Positions 28,383 through 39,134 of a DNA stretch of 64,000 nt are shown here, piece after piece. Every line of letters begins with the position of its first letter. Position 1 is the first letter of the stretch. The notes beneath the pieces were generated by a model. That model was not told the origin of the DNA. It was given only the letters and a program-made list of their open reading frames with translations, and made no database searches. Both the position numbers and the translations under genes were made by a program. Source of the stretch: Fistularia commersonii (lineage: Eukaryota > Chordata > Actinopteri > Syngnathiformes > Fistulariidae); assembly GCA_037954325.1 (NCBI GenBank), contig JBBMNZ010000099.1:35001-99000 (forward strand). The letters run 5' to 3'.

Positions 28383-28945
28383 CATGGAGATTTTCTCAGC
28401 CTCTCATTCTTTTTTTTTTTTTTTAATTGAACATAAATAGTACACACAACTATACAAATGTACAAATAAACATGGCAAGGTAGCACTGAATGTCAATGAA
28501 ACAACCAGGCATGAGGAAGCAAAGGACATAAGGACATTCGTTCTGTATGGAATCAGAAGTTAATAGTGTTAACGGTTTGTGAGAAATTTACAATGCTAGA
28601 CAAAAAAAGAAATTAAAATGAAATAATTAAATCAATAGATTGACTAATAGAAAATTAAAACGAAAAAAAGATTGCAAGGGGAGTACAACATGTAATTAAG
28701 TTGGCGACTCACAAGGAATCTCAGATATCAAACTGTATATTTTTTGTTGATTATATATAGATATATACAAAACAAACATATATTGTTTGTTGTTGTTTAT
28801 TTTTGGGATATATTGAGGAATATTTGTTGGAAAGGAGTCACAATCGCTTTTTGACAATGTCGAAGTGTATAGGTAGCGATAGAATTTAAAGATTTCTGTG
28901 GAAATTATAGCCTCATCTGTAATTTCCTTGTTGTTAAGACGGGCT
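28383..28945 (-). mobile_element. L1-like LINE copy with internal deletion, uninterrupted target
   Basis: Minus-strand LINE piece. From high to low coordinates: about 60 codons from before the RT domain (DEAIISTEIFKFY), then directly AT-rich 3' untranslated sequence and an A tail (28408-28424). The whole RT is missing. The word aaggacataaggacattcg (28522-28540) is the intact target into which copia B/C/E inserted elsewhere. The 3' flank is the same as at 11680, so this is the empty form of that locus. Confidence 0.75.
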
Positions 28946-29276
28946 TCCGCTTTGCTCCGCTCCTCCGCTCCTCCGCGCCTCCGCTGCGGAACCAGGTACT
29001 ACCGATCCGCCGGACTCAGGTGAATTGCGGACAGGGCTTTTGCTGTCCTCCGCTTCTCCGCTTTTGGCCCTGGAACTCCCGAACCGCTGGACATAGGCGA
29101 ATCACGGTCCGGGCTTCTGCCCTCCTCCGCTCCTCACCTCATCCGCTCCAGGCCCTGGTACTCCCTGTCCGCGGGAACCCCCCCACCACCACCACCACCA
29201 CCAAAACAAACTCTCACACACAGATAAACACACGCACACACACACACACACAGACACACACACACCAACACACACA

Positions 29277-29315
<39 letters not shown>

Positions 29316-29723
29316 GAACTCATCATAGCTGTGCTAATAGCATTGGCCAAAACGTATCCACAACAAAAGAAACATTAGCTCATCCACTCATTCACATATG
29401 TGTGTGCCCAGAGGTACGGGAGCTCCAGTCATACGTCCGGGTGATCTATGTCCGGAGAAGGCTCACATTGGCCCGTCTAAGGGGTTCTTATGCCCCCAAG
29501 CTTCCCCGCCTCTGAGAGGAGAAACATTACCTCCGCTCCTCCGCTTCTCAGCTCATCCGCTCGAGGCCCCGGTACTCCCTGTCCGCGACCCCCCCCCACC
29601 TAAACAAATTCACACTCACACACACGCACACACACACACACACAGACACACACACACACAAACACACCTTAACTCATCATAGCTGTGCTAATAGCATTAG
29701 CCGAAACGCATCCACAACCAAAC
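28946..29723. repeat. Composite satellite with two CA tracts
   Basis: Pyrimidine-rich modules, the core GCTGTGCTAATAGCATT (about 29322 and 29680), and CA tracts at about 29215-29313 and 29610-29668. From about 29310 it parallels 6290-6711. No gene. Confidence 0.8.
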
Positions 29724-30078
29724 TGTTGCGTTTAAGTTCGCAGCGTCTTCGTTTTCCATGTTTCGGAAGGAATTCACAAGTTCGCCTTGTTTGAATCATC
29801 TTTTATTTTCTTCTTCACAGCTCCGGGAATCAACATCGGTTAGCCATGGGACATGTACAGTACAGAGTGAGGGAAAAATTCCCGCCAGCACCGCTATACC
29901 AAAAAAAAACACTGACGTAGAAGTTAACGTCAAGTTAGCTGAACAGTCGCGAAAAACTAAAACAAGTCCCAAACCTTGTCATAAAGTGCCATGCATTTCC
30001 TGAGAGTAGATACAAATACAACATATGTATACTAGAATGTAAACTCAAATAAAACTAATGAGATCACCTATCTCAACA
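29724..30078 (-). repeat. 3' LTR of copia C
   Basis: 355 bp, one A shorter in the A run than other copies, about seven differences from the 5' LTR. The AATAAA signal is conserved. Confidence 0.9.
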
Positions 30079-30228
30079 CCCCCTCTTGATCTCAACATCC
30101 AAAAAAAAACTTTGGACATTTTAATTTCCAAAGAACCACTTTTTGAATTTTTCTATTTTTACCTTTGTCATGAGTTTTGTCGAGATGTCTGCCAACATGT
30201 CCTCTGATGGACAATAGATAAGATTTAT

Positions 30229-32823
30229 TTAACCCTCACTGAGTGCTTCACGAATGAAATGATATTTTACATCAATGTGTTTTGACCTTTGTCTGTTTAC
30301 AGGATTCTTACTCAGTGCGATGGCCCCCTGATTGTCTCCGTAGATTGTTGTGCAACTGTACATTTTGTTGTCCATACCGTTTAACAGTTGAGACAGGTAC
30401 ATGTTTTCTTGTGCGGTGGTGGCTCGGCCGATGTATTCAGCCTCACATGTTGACAGGGCCACTGTGGGCTGTTTCCTTGACTTCCATGCAATGGCTGGGC
30501 CTTGTTTTGTTAAACTGAAACAGTAGCCTGTAGTGCTACGTCTGTCTTCTACAGATGATGCCCAGTCTGAATCACTGTAAGCTATCAGGTTCAAATCCTC
30601 CTTATTTGTCTTGAAACTTAGTTCATAATCAGCTGTCCCCTTCAAATACCTCAGAACATGTTTTGCAGCTACTAAGTTTTCTACTTTTGGCATTGCCAGA
30701 TTCTGTGATAGTTTGCTCACTATCCAGCTGATATCAGGTCTGGTGCAAGTCATGGCATAAATAAGACTGCCTACAATCTCACGATATTCTTTGGGGTCGA
30801 CAGGTTCACTTTGCTCATTTTCATCAGCTACAGGGATGCCCTCTAATTTTTGCTCACTTGGAGTAGATCTTGCTTTACATTCTGACATTCCAAATCTCTC
30901 TAGCATTTTTAGGATGTACTTTGTCTGGTTCATTTTGATTTCATCCCCCTTTTGTTCAAATTGTATGCCCAAAAAATATGATAGTTTCCCCAGGTCTTTC
31001 ATGTTGAACTTGAATTTCATGTTCTGTTTAAATGTGCTGAGTGCATCATTGCTGCTTGCGGCAATAATTAAATCATCTACCCAAATTATTACAATGATTG
31101 TGTCACCATTTTCCGTCTGTTTTCTGTACACACAGTGGTCAGAGAGATTTCTCACAAAGTTGTCCTGTTCTAAATGGTCATTAAGGAGTTCATACCAGTT
31201 TCTTCCTGATTGTTTCAGGCCATAAAGAGATTTCTTTAATCTATACACTAGTTTCTCTCCTGTTTCTGACATCATTTCAAACCCTTCTGGTTGTTCCAAG
31301 AAAATCTCCTCATGTATAGGAGCATGTAAATATGCCGTCTTAACATCCATTTGATGGACAATGAGGTTATTTTGTACAGCTATCTGCATTAGTGCCCGCA
31401 CTGATGTAATGTTAGCTGTCGGTGCAAAAGTTTCATAGTAGTCTATGCCTTCTGTTTGATTGTAACCCTTAGCTACATATCTGGCCTTAAATATTTGTCC
31501 TCCTTCAGCATTTTCTTTAAGGGCAAATACCCATTTTCCTCCAATTACTTTTCTCCCTTCAGGTAAAGTTGTCAGTTCAAATGTGTCATTCTGTTTAAGC
31601 GAGTCAATCTCTTCCCTCATGGCACAATTCCACCCAGGTGCCAGTGGTGACTTCAGTGCTTCACTATAATTCTGTGGGACTCCGCACACAGTCCTGTAAC
31701 AGTAATCAATAGTTGTATGATTTTTATCATTGTTAATATAGTCTGTCTGATAATCCTCTAAATACCTTGGAACGACCCTTTTTCGTCTAGGATAGCGACT
31801 GGTTTGATTATATCTGGGTTTTATGTCTGACCTCGTCTCTTTTTCATTTTGGACATTTTCTGCTGTTTCTTCGTCATGTGACACATCTGCGTTAGTACTC
31901 TCATCCTCATTTTGTATATGGTTGTCTGTTTTATCTTCACTTTGTGACACATCTATACTGGTTTCATCTGTAGATTCTGTGTCTTCATATCCCTGGATTT
32001 CTGTCTCATAATCATCAGTTTGTGTTTGTTGTTCAATTCTTCCCTTTTTGATCAATTTCACCAGTCTCTGTTTTGACACTTTTTCTGTAAGTGGATTATA
32101 GACCAGGTATGAAGGGCTTTTCTTACTGTATCCCACAAATATTCCTCTTTCACATCTGGGATCCAATTTCTTAGTGTCATGTTTGTATGCATAACACTCA
32201 GTTCCGAATATCCACATTTTTGAAAGATTTGGCTTTCTCCCTGTTAACATGAAGTATGGGGTATTTTTGTGTCTGTCATTGTAACATCTATTTCGAATAT
32301 GGGCAGCGGTCTGGACAGCATAAGGCCACAAAACCTTTGGTAATCCTTTTGCTATTAGCATACACCTTGCCATTTCAAAAAGGGTCCTCCATTGTCTTTC
32401 TGCTGTCCCATTTTGATGGGGAGAGTATGGGGATGATGTTTCATGTCTTATGCCTTTCTCCCTTAGAAGAGATTGAAAAGCATTTCCTGTGTATTCAGTC
32501 CCGTTGTCTGACCTGATACATTTGACACGACCATACGCTGCGCTGTCAGCAAGGAACTTCTCTGTTGCTAATGTAGCTTCACTCTTGTATTTGAGAAAAT
32601 ATACAAATACTGCCCCTGAATAATCATCTGTGAATGAAATGACATACTTATGCCCTTCTTGACCAGCTGGTTCAATCGGGCCTGATAAGTCAGTGTGTAC
32701 CATTTTTAGGGGTGCATCAGCTTTTGCATCAGCTTGCCTGTTTCTGCTATTTGTGAATTTTCCCTCCGTGCATACGTTACAGTCTACGTTACAGTCTACC
32801 TTGGTCTGACCTGTAATCTTCAT
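30229..32823 (-). CDS. Integrase, reverse transcriptase and RNase H of copia C
   Basis: 864 codons, indistinguishable by eye from the B protein: integrase D45, D106, E142; RT D493 and WVDD 581-584; RNase H D751, E796, D830. The stop that truncates RNase H by about 35 codons reads TAA here too (30229-30231), within a slightly different context (gagggttaa instead of gagggctaa). An in-frame TGA (32842-32844) and six codons separate it from Gag-protease. Confidence 0.9.
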   Translation of the reverse strand: MKITGQTKVDCNVDCNVCTEGKFTNSRNRQADAKADAPLKMVHTDLSGPIEPAGQEGHKYVISFTDDYSGAVFVYFLKYKSEATLATEKFLADSAAYGRVKCIRSDNGTEYTGNAFQSLLREKGIRHETSSPYSPHQNGTAERQWRTLFEMARCMLIAKGLPKVLWPYAVQTAAHIRNRCYNDRHKNTPYFMLTGRKPNLSKMWIFGTECYAYKHDTKKLDPRCERGIFVGYSKKSPSYLVYNPLTEKVSKQRLVKLIKKGRIEQQTQTDDYETEIQGYEDTESTDETSIDVSQSEDKTDNHIQNEDESTNADVSHDEETAENVQNEKETRSDIKPRYNQTSRYPRRKRVVPRYLEDYQTDYINNDKNHTTIDYCYRTVCGVPQNYSEALKSPLAPGWNCAMREEIDSLKQNDTFELTTLPEGRKVIGGKWVFALKENAEGGQIFKARYVAKGYNQTEGIDYYETFAPTANITSVRALMQIAVQNNLIVHQMDVKTAYLHAPIHEEIFLEQPEGFEMMSETGEKLVYRLKKSLYGLKQSGRNWYELLNDHLEQDNFVRNLSDHCVYRKQTENGDTIIVIIWVDDLIIAASSNDALSTFKQNMKFKFNMKDLGKLSYFLGIQFEQKGDEIKMNQTKYILKMLERFGMSECKARSTPSEQKLEGIPVADENEQSEPVDPKEYREIVGSLIYAMTCTRPDISWIVSKLSQNLAMPKVENLVAAKHVLRYLKGTADYELSFKTNKEDLNLIAYSDSDWASSVEDRRSTTGYCFSLTKQGPAIAWKSRKQPTVALSTCEAEYIGRATTAQENMYLSQLLNGMDNKMYSCTTIYGDNQGAIALSKNPVNRQRSKHIDVKYHFIREALSEG

Positions 32824-32841
32824 ACCCTCGACTAAGTTTGG

Positions 32842-34203
32842 TCATTTTAATACATCTTTTACATTGCAGTGTCCCATAATCTCATGCCATGTTTTGACAT
32901 CACAAGTTAAGTTTACTCTATCCCTGGACATCATGTCATTTACTGTATCATCATAAAGTTGTTGATAATTTACCGTTCTTATGTAGTAGAGTCTGTCACA
33001 TTCCTCAATGCTGAAAATTTTTCCTTCTTTGGTTATGAGTCTGTTCTCTCCTTCTTTGAATATCACGCTGGCTCCATCAGCTGTGGCTGCCTTCACCGAT
33101 ATGAAGTCCTGAGGATATGATGGGATGAATAAGGCTCCCCTTAAGGTTACCAGGACAGGTTTTCCTTCAATGTCCTGGAGTAACACTTCTGCATCACCTC
33201 TTTTTAGTGCCACTTTGTTTCTTCTGGTCCCGTCTGCTAGCTCCATGTAATGTTTGTTTGGGTTGAAAAACTCATCAAATCTTATGAATTTGTCTTCTTG
33301 TGTTATGATGTGTGATGTAGCGCCACAGTCTACCATCAGTCCATTTTTTCTGATATTTTCCGGAGGGACTTTTTGACTGACCTTGAATACAAAAGTTTGC
33401 TCATCTTCCTTATCTTTGTCTTGGATGTCTGTGTTTTGTTTGACCGAGTCTTCTTTGGGCTTGGATTTTCTTCTGCATGTCTCATCGGTGTGGGTTGCGC
33501 TTCTGTGATAGCTGCACCATTTTGGCCCTGATTTTTGGTGACAAGCTTTTGCCATATGGCCACGGTTTCCACATCCATAGCAGATCACCGTTGACATGTC
33601 CACTTTCATTACATTGTCTGATTTGGTTTTGCTGTCAAACTTTTCAGTCTCTTCATAACTTCTTAGTTTACTCTTGAACTGAATAAACGTCATTTCTTCA
33701 CTGCTCTGAGTTACGTGAATGACGAAGGGCTTGTACGGTTCTGGAAGCCCTTTCATAACCATAGCGATCATCAGCTCATCACTTATCACCTGTTTTGTGT
33801 TTCTCAGAGCGGTGACTGCCTTTTCTGCTCTGATAATGTAATCTGTTATTGTTTCGTCGGGTTCCTTCTTGAGTGAGCATAGTTCGCTGTACAGGGAAAT
33901 AATTCTGGGCTTACCCTGGCTGGCGTAATGATCCCGTAATATTTTCAAAGCTTTTCGACCGTCATCTGCGGCTTCCCTCATTACCAATGATAGACTTTTA
34001 TCATCGAGGAACTGGATAAGCTCAGCGTAGCATTCTGCATTTTTATCTGGGTCGGGCTCAACAGTTGAAAGTATTGTCTCTTTCAAACCTTCGAGTCGCA
34101 TGTGTCCCAGAAACTTTACTTCCCAAAGCTCGTAGTTGTTTTCCGTCTCCATCGAAAACCAAACGTTGCCATCTTCCTCCTTTTGTTCGTTGCCTGGGCC
34201 CAT
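32842..34203 (-). CDS. Gag and protease of copia C
   Basis: 453 codons from an ATG at 34203 that lies inside the primer-binding site (MGPGNEQKEEDG). CCHC knuckle CYGCGNRGHMAKAC and protease DCGAT as in B. Relative to B there is one extra base near 34144, so the first 20 or so residues differ between the copies, and in C the LTR-derived frame (34058-34375) is out of phase with the rest of Gag. The family D protein (DCLGVEDEKQYELWE) resembles the B reading (RLVFDGDENNYELWE) just before YELWE, so the B phase is probably ancestral and C carries a small insertion. Confidence 0.82.
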   Translation of the reverse strand: MGPGNEQKEEDGNVWFSMETENNYELWEVKFLGHMRLEGLKETILSTVEPDPDKNAECYAELIQFLDDKSLSLVMREAADDGRKALKILRDHYASQGKPRIISLYSELCSLKKEPDETITDYIIRAEKAVTALRNTKQVISDELMIAMVMKGLPEPYKPFVIHVTQSSEEMTFIQFKSKLRSYEETEKFDSKTKSDNVMKVDMSTVICYGCGNRGHMAKACHQKSGPKWCSYHRSATHTDETCRRKSKPKEDSVKQNTDIQDKDKEDEQTFVFKVSQKVPPENIRKNGLMVDCGATSHIITQEDKFIRFDEFFNPNKHYMELADGTRRNKVALKRGDAEVLLQDIEGKPVLVTLRGALFIPSYPQDFISVKAATADGASVIFKEGENRLITKEGKIFSIEECDRLYYIRTVNYQQLYDDTVNDMMSRDRVNLTCDVKTWHEIMGHCNVKDVLK

Positions 34204-34207
34204 AACC
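34194..34207 (-). promoter_or_regulatory. Primer-binding site of copia C
   Basis: GGTTATGGGCCCAG on the minus strand next to the 5' LTR; complement of the initiator tRNA-Met anticodon arm, as in B. Its ATG is the first codon of the open Gag frame in this copy. Confidence 0.85.
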
Positions 34208-34563
34208 TGTTGCGTTTAAGTTTGCAGCTTCTTCGTTTTCCATGTTTCGGAAGGAATTCACAAGTTTGCCTTGTTTGAATCGTCTTTTATTTTCTTCTTC
34301 ACAGCTCCGGGAATCAACATCGGTTAGCCATGGGACATGTACAGTACAGAGTGAGGGAAAAATTCCCGCCAGCACCGCTATACCAAAAAAAGAACACTGA
34401 CGTAGAAGTTAACGTCAAGTTAGCTGAACAGTCGCGAAAAACTAAAACAAGTCCCAAACCTTGTCATAAAGTGCCATACATTTCCTGAGAGTAGATACAA
34501 ATAAAACATATGTATACTAGAATGTAAACTCAAATAAAACTAATGAGATCACCTATCTCAACA
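34208..34563 (-). repeat. 5' LTR of copia C
   Basis: 356 bp, matching the 5' LTR of B. Followed at 34564 by GTCCT, complement of the AGGAC target. Confidence 0.9.
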
Positions 34564-34690
34564 GTCCTTATGTCCTTTGCTTCCTCATGCCTGGTTGTTT
34601 CATTGACATTCAGTTCTACCTTGCCATGTTTATTTGTACATTTGTATATTTGTGTGTACTATTTATGTTCAATTAAAAAAAAAAAAAAAA
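34564..34690 (+). mobile_element. L1-like LINE 3' end with A tail (copy 2)
   Basis: Counterpart of 11552-11679: LINE 3' untranslated sequence ending in an A run at about 34675-34690, flanked by the same gaatgagaggctgagaaaatc. Confidence 0.75.
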
Positions 34691-35046
34691 GAATGAGAGG
34701 CTGAGAAAATCTCCATGTCTCTCTCCCCCCCCCTTAATGCCCCCCCCCCCCCCCCCTCTTCCTCACGGCGGCCGACGCAATGTGATTCTCGCCGTTGCTG
34801 TGGAAGTAGGGTAAAGGATTCCCCGCGTCGGTGCGAGCGATGCGTTTCAAGGCGTATTGCATGTGTGTATGGAGGGGGGGGGTCTACAGGATACCGCAGG
34901 CCGGCAATGGTGCACCTTCTGCGGACATCGATCACCGAAACGTCGGCGTGGAGCTCCCGGAGCAGCCGGCGTGTACATGTGAATGAATGGAGGAGCTAAT
35001 GTGTGTGTGGTGGTGGTGGTGGTGGGGGGGGGGGGGGGCGTTTCGG
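34691..35046. repeat. Composite satellite unit with C and G runs (copy 2)
   Basis: Counterpart of 11680-12038. It contains a C run near 34740-34756 and a G run near 35026-35038. Open frames here are artefacts. No gene. Confidence 0.75.
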
Positions 35047-35307
35047 CTTGACGGGAAAGAAACCAAATGTGTCACAAATGCAAAAGTTTGGTGCTGTGTG
35101 CTATGCATACAAGCACAACAAAAAGAAACTTGACTCAAGAGGTGAGAAGGGAGTTTTCATTGGATATGACAAAAATAGTCCAGCTTATTTTGTATATTAT
35201 CCAAATAGTGAAAGAGTACTAAAACAGACTGCTAAAATTTGTGTCGAACCCATCTCCAGAGCAACAAACCCAGACAGAGATGAGCTCAGACCAGGATGAT
35301 GATGATA

Positions 35308-35366
<59 letters not shown>

Positions 35367-36385
35367 CAGTTAGACATTTAAAGAGGCAAGGAGTTCCCTC
35401 AATGCTGACAAGTGGATGAAATCTATGGACGAAGAGATGGAGTCATTGAGAGAGAAGAACACTTTTACCCTAACACAGCTACCCCAAGGCAAGTGTGCAG
35501 TGGGGGTGGGGGTGGGGGGTGGGGGGCGTATGCGCTAAAAAGAAATGAAGATGGCACAAACAAATATAAAGCTCGTTATGTTGCTAAGGGCTACAGTCAA
35601 AAGTATGGCACGGATTTCGAGGAAACATTTTCTCCAACAGCAAATATGACAAGTGTGAGGGTGTTTATGCAGAAATCAGTTCCGGAAAATTTGTTCTTAC
35701 ACCAAATGGATGTAAAGACAGCCTATCTTCATGCACCCATAGATTGTGAGCTCTGTGTAGAACAACCAGAAGGGTATGAAGTGACAAATAAAAAACAGAA
35801 GCTGGTGTGTAAACTTAAAAAGTCACTATACGTCCCTGAACAAGCCGGTCGTCATTGGGATCTGATGCTCCATTCTTACTTGATTGACAACGACTTTATT
35901 CAGAATGAAGCAGATCATTGTGTTTATGTCAAAGAAAACCAAAATGACAAGGTCATCATCATAATATGGGTAGATGATTTAATCATAGCTGCGAGTGATG
36001 AGGAAGTAATGAAAGATGTGAAAATCACGCTTACAGCTAGATTTAAAATGAAGGACATGGGCAAAGTGATCAAAATCAATACCCAGAAAATATGTCAGTC
36101 AGAAGAGTGTGTTAAGATGTCACAAAGAAAATATGTGGAAAGGTAGCCCTACAGTATTGTCCAACACAAGAGATGCCGGCACATGTTATGACAAAGCCTG
36201 CATCACAGTTTAAGTTGTTGAATTTTTCAAAGTTGTTGTTTGTTGTTTGGGTCATGAGTATTTTATTTTGATGTAAATGGGCAAAGATACCAATAATATG
36301 AGAGCAAGTGGGGGCGTTGTTAACTGAGAAATATGCTCTCAATTATTTTCCGTTTTATTTCCAAGGGCCAGTCTCAGCTTCCGGT
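35047..36385 (+). pseudogene. Copia family D fragment, copy 2 unit 1
   Basis: As 12039-13421: integrase C-terminus, GAT linker, RT with MDVKTAYLHA and IWVDDLIIAA ending at 36146, RNase H remnant, LTR stub 36318-36385. It carries the G-run frameshift and the same RNase H deletion. Confidence 0.85.
35295..35366 (+). repeat. GAT repeat in copia D linker (copy 2)
   Basis: 24 triplets, one AAT at the same place as in copy 1; 15 triplets shorter than its duplicate. Confidence 0.9.
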
Positions 36386-36873
36386 CAACAGGATCCCGCA
36401 GACCGGCCAAGGTGCACCTTCTTCGGACACGGATCCCCGTGACGTCGGCGTGAAGCTCCGGGAGCACCAGACATGCACATATGAATAAGCGAAGGAGTCA
36501 ACTCCATAAGTCCTCCACTCACGGCCTCGGTGTCACTGAATCGAGCAATTTGGTTTTTAATGTTTAAAAATCGGCTTAATATTGAGGTGGAAAACACAGC
36601 GGTATCGTTAAAATACAGTAACAGGGTGATAACATCCATGTAAGAAGTGGAGGGGGATTTATTGCACTCACGGCCCCACTCGTTTATTCCTCTCATACAC
36701 AGCGGCCAGATCACCTGGTGGAGCTCCAAGCGCTGTGCACAGTCGGATGCCGCCATCTAGCGGACATAAAGTGTAAGGAAGCGGAGGGAGAAAGCCATCC
36801 GGTGTTCCCCGAGTAGCGGCGACGAACGAGTTTAGAGCCGTGGAGAAGGTTTGCTTCCCCCCCAACCTCTCTT

Positions 36874-36880
<7 letters not shown>
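36386..36880. repeat. Amplified block, copy 2 unit 1
   Basis: Same satellite-plus-unknown block with the 123-codon ORF (36385-36756, minus). A few residues differ (LHQVIW versus LQQVIW). Confidence 0.75.
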
Positions 36881-36908
<28 letters not shown>

Positions 36909-37441
36909 CTTCTTCCCCTTCTTCTTCTTCTTCTTCTTCTTCTTCTTCTTCTTCTTCTTCTTCTTCTTCTTCTTCTTCTTCTTCTTCTTCTTCTTCTTCT
37001 TTTGTCTTTTCCCGTCAGGTGTGGCCACAGCGAGTCAACTTTCTCCATCTAACCCTATTCTCCGTATCCTCCTCTCTCACACCAACTACCTTCATATCCT
37101 CTCTCACCACGTCCATAAATCCTCTCTTTGGTCTTCCTCGAGACCTCTTGCCTTGCAGCTCCAATTCCAGCATCCGTCTACCAATATATTCTCTATCCCT
37201 CCTCTGTACATGACCGAACCATCTCAGTCTGGCTTCTCTGACCTTCTCTCCAAAACATCGAACATGTGCTGTTCCTCTGATACTCATTCCTGATCCTATC
37301 AATCCTGGTCACTCCGTAAGAGAACCTCAACATCTTCATATCTGCAACCTCTAGTTCTGCCTGCTGTCTTTTTGTCATTGTAACAGTTTCTAGTCCATAC
37401 ATCATCGCTGGTCTCACCACTGTCTTGTACACCTTTGTACA
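36881..37441 (-). pseudogene. RTE-like LINE 3' fragment with TTC/GAA tail (copy 2)
   Basis: Counterpart of 13916-14517: TTC tract 36881-37001, then LINE ORF2 end (RLRWFGHVQRRD; KVYKTVVRPAMMYGLETV) in shifted frames on the minus strand. Confidence 0.8.
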
Positions 37442-38635
37442 CCTTGGTAATGGGCAACCCCGTATCTGACCGTGTGACAAAGCCAAGCAGTGCAGACAAT
37501 GTGAGACGATCAACTAGAACCAAAAAGAAGCCCAGTTACTTTAATAGTTATGTGACTAGTGCTATTGACGATGACCAAGTGTTCACTAACATTGACTACT
37601 GTTATAGACTGGCGTGTGGTGTCCCACAGACATTTAAAGAGGCAAGGAGTTCACTTAATGCTGACAAGTGGATGAAATCTATGGACGAAGAGATGGAGTC
37701 ATTGAGAGAGAAGAACACTTTTACCCTAACACAGCTACCCCAAGGCAAGTGTGCAGTGGGGGTGGGGGTGGGGGGTGGGGGGCGTAAGCGCTAAAAAGAA
37801 ATGAAGATGGCACAAACAAATATAAAGCTCGGTATGTTGCTAAGGGCTACAGTCAAAAGTATGGCACGGATTTCGAGGAAACATTTTCTCCAACAGCAAA
37901 TATGACAAGTGTGAGGGTGTTTATGCAGAAATCAGTTCCGGAAAATTTGTTCTTACACCAAATGGATGTAAAGACAGCCTATCTTCATGCACCCATAGAT
38001 TGTGAGCTCTGTGTAGAACAACCAGAAGGGTATGAAGTGACAAATAAAAAACAGAAGCTGGTGTGTAAACTTAAAAAGTCACTATACGTCCCTGAACAAG
38101 CCGGTCGTCATTGGAATCTGATGCTCCATTCTTACTTGATTGACAATGACTTTATTCAGAATGAAGCAGATCATTGTGTTTATGTCAAAGAAAACCAAAA
38201 TAACAAAGTCATCATCATAATATGGGTAGATGATTTAATCATAGCTGCGAGTGATGAGGAAGTAATGAAAGAGGTGAAAATCATGCTTACAGCTAGATTT
38301 AAAATGAAGGACATGGGCAAAGTGATCAAAATCAATACCCAGAAAATATGTCAGTCAGAAGAGTGTGTTAAGATGTCACAAAGAAAATATGTGGAAAGGT
38401 AGCCCTACAGTATTTTCCAACACAAGAGATGCCGGCACATGTTATGACAAAGCCTGCATCACAGTTTAAGTTGTTGAATTTTTCAAAGTTGTTGTTTGGG
38501 TCATGAGTATTTTATTTTGATGTAAATGGGCAAAGATACCAATAATATGAGAGCAAGTGGGGGCGTTGTTAACTGAGAAATATGCTCTCAATTATTTTCC
38601 GTTTTATTTCCAAGGGCCAGTCTCAACTTCCCAGT
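37442..38635 (+). pseudogene. Copia family D fragment, copy 2 unit 2
   Basis: Counterpart of 14518-15708: linker with SDRVTKPSSADNVRRS, G-run frameshift, RT to the stop at 38402, RNase H remnant, LTR stub from 38567. The LTR-satellite junction reads cttcccagtcaacagg, slightly altered. Confidence 0.85.
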
Positions 38636-39105
38636 CAACAGGACCCCGCAGACCGGCCAAGGTGCACCTTCTTCGGACACGGATCCCTGTGACGTCGGCG
38701 TGAAGCTCCGGGAGCACCAGACATGCACATATGAATAAGCGGAGGAGTCGATTCCATAAGTCCTCCACTCACGGCCTCGGTGTCACTGAATCGAGCAATC
38801 TGTTTTTTTAATGTTTAAAAATCGGCTTAACATTGAGGTCGAAAAAACAGCGGTATCGTTAAAATACAGTAACAGGGTGATAACATCCATGTAAGAAGTG
38901 GAGGGGGATTTATTGCACTCACGGCCCCACTCGTTTATTCCTCTCATACACAGCAGCCAGATCACCTGCTGGAGCTCCAAGCGCTGTGCACAGTCGGATG
39001 CCGCCATCTAGCGGACATAAAATGTAAGGAAGCGGAGGGAGAAAGCCATCCGGTGTTCCCCGAGTAGCGGCGACGAACGAGTTTAGAGCCGTGGAGAAGG
39101 TTTGC
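38636..39105. repeat. Amplified block, copy 2 unit 2
   Basis: Block copy whose 123-codon ORF is broken by small changes near 38800-38840 (only 74 codons remain open, 38783-39007). It joins the copia B-family RT piece directly, without an RTE fragment between. Confidence 0.75.
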
Positions 39106-39134
39106 TTTGGGTAGATGATTTAATTATTGCAGCA
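39106..39134 (+). pseudogene. Remnant of copia E RT, left of the LINE
   Basis: 29 bp encoding WVDDLIIAA. The last 18 bases (39117-39134) are the left target duplication of the RTE; the right one is 41197-41214. Confidence 0.82.

Larger units (their letters stand above)
29724..34563 (-). mobile_element. Complete Ty1/copia element C (duplicate of B)
   Basis: Same structure, flanks and stop codons as element B, at a constant offset of 23,012 bp. LTRs at 29724-30078 and 34208-34563. The polypurine tract is AAGAGGGGG. The 3' LTR has several private changes (for example gcgtcttc and ttcgcc), while the 5' LTR appears identical to that of B. Confidence 0.93.
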
